IMG/VR virus record: IMGVR_UViG_3300017725_000001
Coordinates: 1 to 64,000 of that record
Source of the DNA: a virus
Direction: 5' to 3' (one strand)
DNA length: 64,000 bases
In this document: piece after piece, positions 55,762-64,000 of the stretch
Numbering within the stretch: the first letter of the stretch is position 1
Layout: the number at the start of each line of letters is the position of its first letter
Translations under genes and position numbers: made by a program
The notes under the pieces: generated by a model
Database searches by the model: none
What the model saw: the letters and a program-made list of their open reading frames with translations, nothing else
What the model was told of the DNA's origin: nothing

Positions 55762-57318
55762 TTATAGTAGGCTAAATGGCATTGGTTCCATACCGTCATC
55801 ATCTTCAAAGTCGTCATTAAGGTATTCAAATGCACTTTCTTCGTATTTTGATACTTCCATACTCATACGTACTATTAATACTAATGACATTACCAAGTCA
55901 TCATTTTCGCCATCTTTAGCTGAATAGCTATTTCCTCTAGCTATAAATGTTTTTAATTCTCTTAATAGAGGCTTACTTGCTACCTCTAACTTATCAGTTT
56001 CAATCCAATGCTTTAGTTTAGCACAAGCTGATATTTTTGATTTATGTGTTGTAGTAAAGCCTCTTCTGTATCTTCTAGCATTTCCATGCTGTCTTGTTTC
56101 AGTTAAAAATGTACCAGGAAAGTTTTCTTCTCCTTGTTCTTCTACTGTAACCAGAGCCGCTTCACCAAGTGTATTATTTTCCATGCTATAATATATTTCA
56201 CAATCGTTATTTGTTTCACTTTCAATGTATTGTGCAATCTCACGTAAAATTTTAATCTGTCCTTGTACAGTAGTTCTATTGTGCATCCACTCTGCCATTT
56301 GTTTCATTCCTGGCATTTGATAAACTTGTATAGCACTATTATCTCCTCCTGTGCCTAAACTTGGATCCAATGCTATCATATAAAGTTTACCTTTTGCTAA
56401 TGGTGCATACCACCTAACTTGACCTGCTGTTGCGTAAGGGTCCCTTGCTTCCATATTTGCAAGTCTAATACTATCAATTAGTGTTTCATCAAATGCAATA
56501 AATTCACATTTATGTTCACGTCTAAATCTTTCTTCGCCAATTTTTCCTAATTCAACTTCAGCCCAATCTTCATCTCTATCTGGGTGAGCTTCCCAAGTTG
56601 CTTGATAATGAGCAAATCCATTTATACCAGTAGCAGTTTCGTTTCCAAATTCATCTTGATTCTTTAATGAGTCTCGCCAAATTTGTGCAAACTGATCGTC
56701 ATCCATGTTTGGTGTACTTGTAATAATACATTTACCACCTGTTGCTAGTGTAGGTGAAAGTGAGGTCCAAAACTCTTTAGCTATGTTTGGTCTAACAAAT
56801 GCAAACTCGTCTAAGTATACTAATGAAATAGATAAACCTCTACCTGTGTTTTCTGTTGTTGACTGTGCAATAATACGACTACCGTTATCAAACTCTAAAC
56901 TACCTTTATTGTAACTTGTTACACCAGCACGTATAAAGTCTGGAAGTGTTTCGTATGCAAATCTAACACGTTGCATAATTTCACTAGCACCTGCATATTT
57001 GTGTGCCGCTACTAAAATTGTTTGATCAGGATTAAACATAGCATACCATAACAGGTAACCTGCCGCACAGGTACTCTTACCCATTTGTCTGGCTAACATA
57101 CTAATACTGTATCTATTTTTATGATATACGTCTACTAGCTCGTCTTGAAAATTATATAGATCAAATTTTAGACGTCCTTGAGTAGGATGTTGAATATAAC
57201 AATGCTCCCTCATAAAATATTTTGGGTCATTGGCACATCTAGCTAACTCAGTAAGTTGAGCTTCTGTATATTTTTCTTTTCTATAAGGGGTTTTGGTTAA
57301 TTTTGTGTCTACTGCCAC
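55762..57318 (-). CDS. Large terminase subunit gp17
   Basis: 518 residues. The ATPase Walker A variant LARQMGKST lies near 75-83, Walker B is SLVYLDEFAFV, coupling TSTPN follows, and the nuclease domain begins at MIALDPSLGTGGDNS with further Asp in GENDDLVMS. It drives and cuts DNA during packaging. A late promoter at 57336-57344 precedes it. Confidence 0.95.
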   Translation of the reverse strand: MAVDTKLTKTPYRKEKYTEAQLTELARCANDPKYFMREHCYIQHPTQGRLKFDLYNFQDELVDVYHKNRYSISMLARQMGKSTCAAGYLLWYAMFNPDQTILVAAHKYAGASEIMQRVRFAYETLPDFIRAGVTSYNKGSLEFDNGSRIIAQSTTENTGRGLSISLVYLDEFAFVRPNIAKEFWTSLSPTLATGGKCIITSTPNMDDDQFAQIWRDSLKNQDEFGNETATGINGFAHYQATWEAHPDRDEDWAEVELGKIGEERFRREHKCEFIAFDETLIDSIRLANMEARDPYATAGQVRWYAPLAKGKLYMIALDPSLGTGGDNSAIQVYQMPGMKQMAEWMHNRTTVQGQIKILREIAQYIESETNNDCEIYYSMENNTLGEAALVTVEEQGEENFPGTFLTETRQHGNARRYRRGFTTTHKSKISACAKLKHWIETDKLEVASKPLLRELKTFIARGNSYSAKDGENDDLVMSLVLIVRMSMEVSKYEESAFEYLNDDFEDDDGMEPMPFSLL

Positions 57319-57335
57319 GTTAATCCTCCTGCATT

Positions 57336-57344
57336 GTATTTATA
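57336..57344 (-). promoter_or_regulatory. Late-type promoter TATAAATAC
   Basis: TATAAATAC about 20 bases upstream of the gp17 ATG. Confidence 0.7.
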
Positions 57345-57349
57345 TGAAT

Positions 57350-57379
57350 TAACCGTGCAGTTAATACACCGCACGGTTA
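57350..57379 (-). terminator. Hairpin between the acidic core gene and gp17
   Basis: Nine-base stem TAACCGTGC 57350-57358 with GCACGGTTA 57371-57379. On the minus strand it is not followed by a T run, so it may be a weak terminator or a processing/stability hairpin. Confidence 0.45.
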
Positions 57380-57398
57380 TTTTTCGGGAGGGAAAATG

Positions 57399-58874
57399 TT
57401 ATTTCTTGTCTTTTTTATCTTTTTTTGACTTCTTATATGCTTCTTTGATATCTTCAACTTTATGTTCTTTTAAGCCTACTTTGAAATCTTCTGCATCTAA
57501 GTATTTTTTCAAACTTAAATTAACTGATTGTGCAAAATTCTCATATGGTTCACCATGACTAGTTTCTTTGTCTTCTGATGCACCTACTTCTGGTGTGTTT
57601 GCCCACTCGTCAACTCTTTGTTTGATCTCAGCTTCAGTTAAACCTGAATTTTTAAGAAGTGTAATTAGTTGTGTTGTATCCATAGTTGGAGCCTCTTCAA
57701 TTGTTTCTTCTTCTTTTTCTACTTTATCTTCTTCATTCATGCCTTTTGGCATATCTTTAAATCTGTTTGGTTTGTAGTTTGCGAAAGCTTCTGATTTGAT
57801 ACTATCATTCATCATACCTTCCATACTAGCTAAACCGTCTTCTTGCATACCTTGTTCTGTAAAGCCTACTTCAAAACCAACTAGTTCAGAAATTGCTTTT
57901 TCAAAACCTGAGTCTGTGTAGATGTCCCAAGGTCCATCATGTTCAACGGTTACTGATCTATAACTATCGTCTTCTTCGTCGTTCATATATCCGCCATCTT
58001 CATATGGATTCATAATAGTAATTGAATCTACTTTAACTTGTTTTGGGTTTTCACCTTCTTTATCCCAGATACTATCTCCTGCTAATGGAATTAATTTATT
58101 AACTGGAATAGATTTATTTGCTTCTTGTACTGGTGCTTCTTCTGCTGGAGTTTCTTCTGCTGGAACTTCTTCTACTGGAACTTCTTCTACTGGAGTTTCT
58201 TCTTCAATTGAAGACATTCCTGAAAGCTCTCTTAATCTGTTTGCTTCTTTAACCCAGTTGTCTTGACTTGCGTCATGTGCATCATTTGGGCAATCGCAAC
58301 CTGGTTTAGGGTTGTCTATAATACAACCACAGTCTTCGCATTTACCAGTTGCTTCTTCAATTTCTTCTACTGATTCATCTTTTTTAGCTTCTTTTTCTTC
58401 TTTGTCTTTAATAGCTTTTTGTAATGCTGGTGGTAATGTTTTTTGTTTATCAGTAATTTCTTCTAAATCATCTTCTTCTAAATCATCAATAAATTCTTCT
58501 TTTTTAACTTTATATTTTTCACCATCTACTTCAAACTCATCTTCGCCATCTTTTTTTGCTTGTGCTAATTCGCCTGAAAATTTATTACCTTCTTCTGTTG
58601 ATGGTTCAGTTGGTTCAACTGACTCTTCTGTATCATTCATTTCATGATGACGTCTAAAATCTGCTACAAAATCTTTAATTTGATCGCCGCTCATATATCT
58701 GATTAATTCATCTAATACTGGGTTATTAGCATCTGCACCTAATTCATCAATTAAATCATAAATTGGTTTTGCAAACTCACCTACGGCTTCTTTGAATTCT
58801 CTATTATCTGTTTCTTGAGTCTGGTTCTGAGCGTTCATTCCAGACAGCTTTAGTAATCTATCTAAATCACTCAT
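57399..58874 (-). CDS. Large acidic protein, head core or internal-head-like
   Basis: 491 residues, very acidic with Glu/Pro repeats (ETPVEEVPVEEVPAEETPAE near 220-240), two CxxC-type clusters (CEDCGCIIDNPKPGCDC) and an extremely Lys-rich end. The motif LLKLSGMN at the N-terminus recurs as LRELSGMSS later, each after a helical stretch. The composition suggests a prohead core or internal protein. It precedes gp17 with a hairpin and late promoter between. Confidence 0.55.
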   Translation of the reverse strand: MSDLDRLLKLSGMNAQNQTQETDNREFKEAVGEFAKPIYDLIDELGADANNPVLDELIRYMSGDQIKDFVADFRRHHEMNDTEESVEPTEPSTEEGNKFSGELAQAKKDGEDEFEVDGEKYKVKKEEFIDDLEEDDLEEITDKQKTLPPALQKAIKDKEEKEAKKDESVEEIEEATGKCEDCGCIIDNPKPGCDCPNDAHDASQDNWVKEANRLRELSGMSSIEEETPVEEVPVEEVPAEETPAEEAPVQEANKSIPVNKLIPLAGDSIWDKEGENPKQVKVDSITIMNPYEDGGYMNDEEDDSYRSVTVEHDGPWDIYTDSGFEKAISELVGFEVGFTEQGMQEDGLASMEGMMNDSIKSEAFANYKPNRFKDMPKGMNEEDKVEKEEETIEEAPTMDTTQLITLLKNSGLTEAEIKQRVDEWANTPEVGASEDKETSHGEPYENFAQSVNLSLKKYLDAEDFKVGLKEHKVEDIKEAYKKSKKDKKDKK

Positions 58875-59368
58875 TGTCCATTCTCCTTTTGGTCTTTCTT
58901 ACGTAACTTTAAAAGTTCTTCAATAAATTTCGATTTATGATCTTCACCATAATGATCTTTATGGTCGACTTTTTCTTGTTCTGAATATTTTTCATCTGCT
59001 AACTTAACTTTATATTCTTCTTGCTTACCTGCTGGAATTTCTTCATCCGGTTCGTGTTCGCCTTTTACTTTAAAGCCTGTATGCGATACTCCCATCATAT
59101 TACGGATATCATTTTGTATTTGCCATCCACTTGCTACTCTATCAGTTTCAAATTCATATGTAAATACTTCATATCCTTTATGATTAGGGAAATCACGTGG
59201 TGCACTTTGTAGTATTGTTTTCTTCACAGCACCAAGTCCTGTTGAGTCATACTTTGTAAGGTGCTTCTCAATACGATCACATTGTTCGTCGGTAAGTTCA
59301 TGTACAGTTTTAATTTTAAACTTCCATGATTTTTTAGATTCTGTTAAATATTCTTTAAACGTCTTCAT
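58871..59368 (-). CDS. Probable internal-head protein with capsid-targeting N-terminus
   Basis: 165 residues starting MKTFKEYLTES, closely like the capsid-targeting sequences of T4 internal proteins. The rest is beta-alpha, then a charged helical end rich in Lys and Asp/Glu (HKDHYGEDHKSKFIEELL). It would be packed in the prohead and possibly cut by the prohead protease. Overlaps the following gene by four bases. Confidence 0.6.
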   Translation of the reverse strand: MKTFKEYLTESKKSWKFKIKTVHELTDEQCDRIEKHLTKYDSTGLGAVKKTILQSAPRDFPNHKGYEVFTYEFETDRVASGWQIQNDIRNMMGVSHTGFKVKGEHEPDEEIPAGKQEEYKVKLADEKYSEQEKVDHKDHYGEDHKSKFIEELLKLRKKDQKENGQ

Positions 59369-59388
59369 TACGTATTTCTCCTATAATA

Positions 59389-59397
59389 CTATTTATC
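59389..59397 (-). promoter_or_regulatory. Late-type promoter GATAAATAG
   Basis: GATAAATAG at the stop of the gp16-like gene, about 20 bases before the ATG at 59368. Confidence 0.6.
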
Positions 59398-59931
59398 ATT
59401 TTCAGGAAGATTTTTCATAATTTCTGCCAACATTGCAGTTCTATCGCCAATAATACGTCCTTCGGCTATTTCTTCTTCATCTAATCCTGCTTCTCTGCGT
59501 CTAGCCTGCACATATGCATCTATTTTTTCGCTATCTTTAATAAGTCTAGCTTGACGCATTTGTAATTCTATCATTTTCATCTTTTTAGTCATTTTAGCTT
59601 CTTTAGCCTGTAGTGCCGCAGTTAACATTTTACTTGCACTATCAAATATAGGAGCCGCGTGTCTGTCTTCAACATTTTTACCAAGATCAACTAAATCTTC
59701 AAATGTATCCATTGCTTTACCTGCATATTCATCCATTTCTCTATCTAGTTGTTCTAAACCTTCTACTGTTGGTAGTGCCGCATCTGCTCTTTCAACCATA
59801 CTTAGGTCGCCTTTATACTTTTCAATTTCTTGTTTAATTTCGTCAGCAGTTGGTGCTTTTTCAGGTTCATCGTCAGGAAGTAATTCTTCCAAACTTGGTA
59901 AGTTTAATTCTTCCTCTAATTTTTTTGTCAT
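59389..59931 (-). CDS. Small terminase subunit (gp16-like)
   Basis: 180 residues. An acidic N-terminus, then the long helical region (LDREMDEYAGKAMDTFEDLV, FDSASKMLTAALQAKEAK, KKMKMIELQMRQARL) that parallels the central coiled domain of T4 gp16. It recognises and hands DNA to gp17. Its position close to gp17 supports the call. It overlaps the head-completion gene by four bases. Confidence 0.75.
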   Translation of the reverse strand: MTKKLEEELNLPSLEELLPDDEPEKAPTADEIKQEIEKYKGDLSMVERADAALPTVEGLEQLDREMDEYAGKAMDTFEDLVDLGKNVEDRHAAPIFDSASKMLTAALQAKEAKMTKKMKMIELQMRQARLIKDSEKIDAYVQARRREAGLDEEEIAEGRIIGDRTAMLAEIMKNLPENDK

Positions 59932-60374
59932 TTTCGTTTCCTTTTAGAATTCTGCGGTTTATTAAAGATTTGTTTTTCAGTTATTACTCTAAAACCCATG
60001 CCTTTAGCTTTGCAGTATGCATTAGCCGCTTTCCACTTTTCGTGATTAACTACTGCCGCCGCTTTTTGTGCCTGTGTTTTTGCTTCACCTAATGTTTGAC
60101 TTGCTGGTTTTATCTCTACAAACTCTGCGTGGTTTGTACCTTTTTTATCTTTATAGACAATTAGCAAGTCTGGCACATATGTACTCTGTTTACCAGTAAG
60201 TGGATTCTTATATGGAATTCTGTGTGTTTCACTACCCCAACCTAATATAGAAGGATGATTATCACACATTCGCATAACTGCAAGTTCCCATCCACTTCTG
60301 TACTTTGGAACTCTTTTACCTAAGTATTTAGCTGGGTTACTAGGTGTGTATTGTCCTTGTTGAAATTTTTTCAT
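59928..60374 (-). CDS. Head completion protein (gp4-like)
   Basis: 148 residues. RSGWELAVMRMCDNHPSILGW then a nuclease-like core, YVPDLLIVYKDKK and FVEIKP, giving Asp and Glu-x-Lys as in the PD-(D/E)XK fold. This matches T4 gp4 (gp50), which closes the head after packaging and before tail joining. Confidence 0.75.
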   Translation of the reverse strand: MKKFQQGQYTPSNPAKYLGKRVPKYRSGWELAVMRMCDNHPSILGWGSETHRIPYKNPLTGKQSTYVPDLLIVYKDKKGTNHAEFVEIKPASQTLGEAKTQAQKAAAVVNHEKWKAANAYCKAKGMGFRVITEKQIFNKPQNSKRKRK

Positions 60375-60387
60375 TTACCTAACCTTA

Positions 60388-61269
60388 TTATCTTTTAATT
60401 GGTGCAGGTACTATATATGATACTCCATTAATGTTTCTAATTGCTTCACCTGTCTTGAGTTTACCTTTAAATCTCTTTAGGTTGTCTGGATTAGAAGTTT
60501 CATTAACATCCGGTAACTCTTTTAACTGTTTCTGATTACTAGTTACTTTACCTGTTGTTTTTAAGTCTTCAATATTTTCAGCATCATTTTTATCAACTTC
60601 ATACTCTGCAAAGTCATCAACTTCTACAAATCCATCATCAGCAGTAGCCGCATTTGCAAATTCTTCTGCTTGTAATATTTCAGCTTCTGTTGTAGCTTGA
60701 CCTTCACTTAAAATTTTAAAACCTTCATATGTAAATGTAAGTCTATAAATTGCTGGAGAACTATCTGAATAATCTAATGTATCAGCATCAATATTTGTAA
60801 TGTATGGATTATATATTTCAATAACGTTTTCTAGATTTTTTGCATCTTTTCTAGTAATAATTATGCTTCTTATAAAGTTTCTAGATTCAGGAGTTTTAAT
60901 TCCTTTTGGATTAGTTAAGAATGCACTATAATCGTCGTTGTTTAAAGGACCATCAACATAATGAGCTGTATAGTCTTTTAAAAACTTTTCTAAAACTGCG
61001 TCTTTAGTATCATATGCGGTAAGAGTTATAGGAGTATAATCAATACCAGTAAGAACAGTTTTCTTTGCGTTATATGCATTCAGTGTTTGCGACCTATAAA
61101 CATAGGTTGGTATCTGCACGTTTGCAATTCTAACAAGACTCAACGGAGTTGGGCTGTCTATATAATTTAATGAAACAGTAAAAGAATATTTATTTCTTGG
61201 TACTGCGTCGATTTCACCTCTTCGCTGATCTTGACTATAGACTTTATATGCTGAGTCGCCGATTGCCAT
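60388..61269 (-). CDS. Tail tube-like protein (gp19/gp54 superfamily)
   Basis: 293 residues. YSFTVSLNYIDSPTPLSLVR and RIANVQIPTYVYRSQ, then ESRNFIRSIIITRKD and YRLTFTYEGFKIL, fit the tube fold. It is longer than the tube protein beside it, with an extra acidic C-terminal part. Likely a tube initiator, cap or terminator. It lies directly after the tube gene with a 16-base gap. Confidence 0.6.
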   Translation of the reverse strand: MAIGDSAYKVYSQDQRRGEIDAVPRNKYSFTVSLNYIDSPTPLSLVRIANVQIPTYVYRSQTLNAYNAKKTVLTGIDYTPITLTAYDTKDAVLEKFLKDYTAHYVDGPLNNDDYSAFLTNPKGIKTPESRNFIRSIIITRKDAKNLENVIEIYNPYITNIDADTLDYSDSSPAIYRLTFTYEGFKILSEGQATTEAEILQAEEFANAATADDGFVEVDDFAEYEVDKNDAENIEDLKTTGKVTSNQKQLKELPDVNETSNPDNLKRFKGKLKTGEAIRNINGVSYIVPAPIKR

Positions 61270-61285
61270 CAGTGGTTCCTATCTG

Positions 61286-61894
61286 TTATCTAGTAGCGCC
61301 AGATTGTGCTGAGTCGCTAGATGCAGATTTTTCACTTAATGCGTCGTTACCATCGATTGAATGAACCGCACTATCATATCTTAATTGGATAGTTACTTGG
61401 ATCATTGTTGAATCTGCATAGTTTAGATCACCGTACTGAACGTTAGCAATATAACAACCTTGCAATTCCCACTTATCAAATACAGTTGGTGATGTACTAC
61501 CATTTGCACCATCTAGTGTTTCTAATGTTACACCAAATTTATATGCATTACCTGAAATTGAACTGTGTTGATCTGCATGGTCAACTTGTCTATTTAATTG
61601 GTTACCAATTTTCTTAATAACATTTGATTTCATGTCATCTCTGAATACGATTGAAATTGGTTCCCAGGCGTGTTTACCTGCAAGATACATTTTTGAGTTG
61701 TAAGAATCTACTACGACTTCTTCATGTGTCATTGACGGTCTGCCTGCACTAATAACGTTCTGAGTTACTTCATCTGTTGATGTTGCACCACCAAGATCTT
61801 CAAAGGTAACTCTGAACCTATAACTTAATTTAGGCATTAAAGTTGTTCCTGCTGAAGAGTCTGTTGGTACTCCAAAATTTGTAATTACAGCCAT
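61286..61894 (-). CDS. Tail tube protein gp19
   Basis: 202 residues, the size of T4-like gp19. LMPKLSYRFRVTFEDLGG, HEEVVVDSYNSKMYLAGKH and STMIQVTIQLRYDSAVHS match the tube fold. It forms hexamer rings inside the contractile sheath. Late promoter at 61939-61947 and terminator upstream make it highly expressed. Confidence 0.85.
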   Translation of the reverse strand: MAVITNFGVPTDSSAGTTLMPKLSYRFRVTFEDLGGATSTDEVTQNVISAGRPSMTHEEVVVDSYNSKMYLAGKHAWEPISIVFRDDMKSNVIKKIGNQLNRQVDHADQHSSISGNAYKFGVTLETLDGANGSTSPTVFDKWELQGCYIANVQYGDLNYADSTMIQVTIQLRYDSAVHSIDGNDALSEKSASSDSAQSGATR

Positions 61895-61938
61895 TTTATT
61901 TCTCCTATATACTACTGTAGTATTGTTTATCTTATATT

Positions 61939-61947
61939 GTATTTATC
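61939..61947 (-). promoter_or_regulatory. Late-type promoter GATAAATAC
   Basis: GATAAATAC about 45 bases upstream of the gp19 ATG, directly after a terminator hairpin. Confidence 0.7.
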
Positions 61948-61960
61948 AAATCAGTGTTCA

Positions 61961-61994
61961 AAAAGATAGGCTTCAGTAAAAGAAGCCTATTTTT
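61961..61994 (-). terminator. Rho-independent terminator
   Basis: Stem ATAGGCTTC 61966-61974 with GAAGCCTAT 61982-61990, T-run on the minus strand. A second imperfect stem, TTTGACAGG with CCTGCCAAA, lies just upstream near 62000-62032. Confidence 0.8.
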
Positions 61995-62044
61995 AGGTAA
62001 TTTGACAGGCTACTAGTTGTAACCTGCCAAATTGTGTAATAATA

Positions 62045-62359
62045 TTATGCTAAAAATCCGTATGTAGGGAAGGACTCGTGATCCATTCCTAATCTACCCG
62101 GAGTATCGCCAAGATCAATGCCAGCGTCTAGTATGTATTGTCTAAATGCTAGTCTTGCATCTTCGTCGTCAAAATCATATCTTACCCATACTGATCCTTC
62201 ATATAATTTATATGAAACATATACAGTACCTACTGATTCAGGTTTTCCTGCTACTGCATTTGTGATTGTAGTAAATGCAGGAGATGCTTTAAAAGCGTCA
62301 ACTGATGCGTGAGGATTACCTGGGGCTTTTCTGATTCTAAATCTAAATTCATCGGCCAT
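62045..62359 (-). CDS. Hypothetical protein between sheath and tube genes
   Basis: 104 residues. FRFRIRKAPGNPHASVDAF and a beta-rich centre (GTVYVSYKLYEGSVWVRYDF) followed by DEDARLAFRQYILDAG. Possibly a small tail-associated protein. It lies between the 2OG-type oxygenase gene and the tube gene with strong terminators around it. Confidence 0.55.
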   Translation of the reverse strand: MADEFRFRIRKAPGNPHASVDAFKASPAFTTITNAVAGKPESVGTVYVSYKLYEGSVWVRYDFDDEDARLAFRQYILDAGIDLGDTPGRLGMDHESFPTYGFLA

Positions 62360-62370
62360 TTTAGTTCTCC

Positions 62371-63039
62371 TTAGTTTCTTGCACAGTCAACACCCTTACG
62401 GTCTGTTGCTGGGTGAGCATATGGTAATTTGTCTAATAACCATTCTACTGTGTTTGCACGTAAATTGTCATCGAGACTTAATGCACACGATAAGTGATAT
62501 ACACCATCAACAAAAGAAAATCCATAATGAACTTTTCTTGTGTTAATTGCATACCATCTACGTGCTTCTGGTTTGAAAATTTTACCGTCAACTACAAAAT
62601 GAAATTCTGCAGAATTAGTATGATTTAAATGGCAAATCATTCTAAATGAATCGCCTGTTATTCCGTCTGGAGTTACTTGTCTCCACTTATCTCTATGTGG
62701 TGCAAGATAATCACCTTTGTTGTAAATTAAACAACCTAGTGATTCTGTGTGTGCTGGTAAATCCCAATTTTCTGGAATTACACTATATTCATGACCTTCT
62801 TTAGGACCATTATAATCGCCACTTACACGAGAACGTAGAATTTTTGCTGGGTCAGCATTCATAGCATCAATTTGCTCGACTGCGTTGTTAGGTACCCACG
62901 CATCTAATTCAATGATGTCACCTGCTGAACCAAAAAGGAAGTTTGTATCAAACGCCATATCAGTTGTCTTCGCTGGATTAAAAGTTAATCCTTCAGAAAC
63001 TGGAGTAGCGATGATTTTGTTTTGTTCTATTTTTACCAT
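62371..63039 (-). CDS. Aspartyl/asparaginyl beta-hydroxylase-like 2OG oxygenase
   Basis: 222 residues from the ATG at 63039, with AAGGA seven bases upstream; the longer frame to 63108 runs over the late promoter leader. LGCLIYNKGDYLAPHRDKW supplies His-x-Asp, FRMICHLNHTNSAEFHFVV and INTRKVHYGFSFVDGVYHLS the distal His and a beta-helix core. This matches AspH-type hydroxylases that act on protein side chains. Placed between sheath and tube, it may modify a tail protein. Confidence 0.65.
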   Translation of the reverse strand: MVKIEQNKIIATPVSEGLTFNPAKTTDMAFDTNFLFGSAGDIIELDAWVPNNAVEQIDAMNADPAKILRSRVSGDYNGPKEGHEYSVIPENWDLPAHTESLGCLIYNKGDYLAPHRDKWRQVTPDGITGDSFRMICHLNHTNSAEFHFVVDGKIFKPEARRWYAINTRKVHYGFSFVDGVYHLSCALSLDDNLRANTVEWLLDKLPYAHPATDRKGVDCARN

Positions 63040-63110
63040 GGTATTGTCCTTTTTAATTTTTAAAAAAAACTGTAGTCCATCTGAACTACAATGCATTGCA
63101 ATTTGCATTA

Positions 63111-63119
63111 GTATTTATC
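63111..63119 (-). promoter_or_regulatory. Late-type promoter GATAAATAC
   Basis: GATAAATAC about 70 bases upstream of the oxygenase ATG, after the gp18 terminator. Confidence 0.7.
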
Positions 63120-63134
63120 AGAAAGTACTAAAAG

Positions 63135-63163
63135 AAAAAGGCTACTATTAAAAAATAGTAGCC
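63135..63163 (-). terminator. Rho-independent terminator after gp18
   Basis: Stem GGCTACTATT 63140-63149 with AATAGTAGCC 63154-63163, four-base loop, then TTTTTC on the minus strand. Confidence 0.88.
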
Positions 63164-63190
63164 CTTTAATTTATTATTGTAAGTGTCTTA

Positions 63191-64000
63191 TTAGCTTAAT
63201 TCGCCAGTGTTTACAATTCTAATTGGAATGTAAATAAACTCTGCCGCTTTAGTTGGCTCAATAGCAACATCAATGTAAAATTCATTGGCGTCTATTCTAG
63301 CCGGCGTATTGTTTGTTGTATCACAAACTACTGCAAAGTCATATATTCCACGTTGTTGTAAAATATTAGCTAGGAAACCGTCAAATACTTGTTTAGCATT
63401 TGCTCTAGTACTAGTATCATTTGGCTCAAACAAGAACGGTCTTGAAATAACTGCAAAACGTTCTCTTAGGTAAGCTGTTAATCTAGCAACATTAACTCTG
63501 TCTAATGCTGAGGCACTCGCGTGTAATGATTTTTGTCCAAATACTACAACACCTTCTGCAGGAAATTTAGCTATTGGGTTTAATTTTTTATCATACATTG
63601 AGTCTCTTTGACCTTGAGTTACTGCTAGTGACACAAACTCATCTTCGCTATTTAAGTATCCAACATTTGATGCATTTTGTACAACACCACGTGTTAGACC
63701 AGCTGGTGCAAACCATTGAAATGATACATTGTCACTATACGCATAAGTGTATAATGCAATGTGTGATGCTGGTGCTACAACGTTATCACCTGTTACAGGA
63801 TTAGTTGTGTATGCGTGTGGATAATAAACTGCTGAGTAAGTATTCTTTGTTACTAGGCCGTTTTCACCATTTGTAGTTGCGCCTGTTCCTTGAATCCAAG
63901 ATACTGCTTCTGTTGGATTTAAACGGAATGGTGCATCAACAATGATAAATGCAGTTTCATCTCTATTACTGTTCAATGAAACCATTTCATCATATAGTTC
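63191..64000 (-). CDS. Tail sheath protein gp18 (partial, N-terminus outside window)
   Basis: The frame is open to the window edge; the last 269 or so codons are seen. VVVFGQKSLHASASALDRV, LRERFAVISRPFLFEPND and the closing IDVAIEPTKAAEFIYIPIRI match T4-like gp18, including the C-terminal insertion strand that links neighbouring sheath subunits. It contracts to drive the tube through the envelope. Confidence 0.9.
   Translation of the reverse strand, partial: ELYDEMVSLNSNRDETAFIIVDAPFRLNPTEAVSWIQGTGATTNGENGLVTKNTYSAVYYPHAYTTNPVTGDNVVAPASHIALYTYAYSDNVSFQWFAPAGLTRGVVQNASNVGYLNSEDEFVSLAVTQGQRDSMYDKKLNPIAKFPAEGVVVFGQKSLHASASALDRVNVARLTAYLRERFAVISRPFLFEPNDTSTRANAKQVFDGFLANILQQRGIYDFAVVCDTTNNTPARIDANEFYIDVAIEPTKAAEFIYIPIRIVNTGELS

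Noticed and set aside
1-64000. CRISPR arrays, insertion sequences, homing endonucleases, integrase or attachment sites
   Set aside because: No repeat-spacer pattern, transposase, endonuclease-type or integrase-type protein was seen; all genes fit a lytic T4-like plan.

Overview
The window looks like part of the genome of a T4-like (Tevenvirinae-type) marine myovirus, most like the pelagiphage/cyanophage branch. The sequence is strongly AT-rich. It carries T4 core genes: gp41 helicase, gp61 primase, UvsX, UvsY, UvsW, gp32, gp16/gp17 terminase, a gp4-like head-completion protein, gp18 sheath, gp19 tube and class Ia ribonucleotide reductase. It also has genes typical of marine T4-like phages, such as Clp protease subunits, ribosomal protein bS21 and 2OG-Fe(II) oxygenases. 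No photosynthesis genes are seen, so a heterotrophic marine alphaproteobacterial host (SAR11-like) is more likely than a cyanobacterium; this is inference. Nearly every gene is on the minus strand, so transcription runs from high to low coordinates. One gene (43965-44336) is on the plus strand.

Layout from left to right. 1-11.7 kb: a degenerate ligase, GMP reductase, a cytidylyltransferase plus amidotransferase-like pair, then a translation/proteolysis block (ClpS, bS21, IF-3, ClpX, and further up ClpP), a large coiled-coil membrane protein, a nuclease, a 2OG oxygenase and a small alarmone hydrolase. 11.7-14.5 kb: short early-type genes and an intact ATP-dependent DNA ligase. 14.5-20.5 kb: an accessory island with ferredoxin-NADP reductase, a 2OG oxygenase and related P-loop-like proteins. 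20.5-23.5 kb: five tRNA genes (Glu, Asp, Ala, Leu, Thr) and an exported nuclease. 24-34 kb: subtilisin-like protease, fibre-like structural proteins, PAAR tip, glutaredoxin, NrdB, NrdA. 33.5-40.6 kb: an exonuclease and many structural or internal-head proteins. 40.6-54.1 kb: replication and recombination (gp41, gp61, UvsW, an AAA ATPase, UvsY, UvsX, gp32). 54-64 kb: packaging and tail genes ending in the truncated tail sheath.

Two promoter classes can be read directly. Early or host-like promoters have TTGACA/TTGACT, exactly 17 bp, then TATAAT-like boxes; eleven are intergenic and a few lie inside genes. Late promoters are T4-like (G/T/C)ATAAATA boxes upstream of structural genes. At three early promoters (exonuclease, primase, UvsW) the predicted +1 is the A of the start codon, implying leaderless mRNAs. 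The phage also encodes its own IF-3 and bS21, two factors that act at start-codon selection on the 30S subunit, so the phage may modify the host initiation machinery.

Limits: all calls come from reading the sequence and remembered family motifs. No database search was run. Many virion and accessory proteins remain unnamed.
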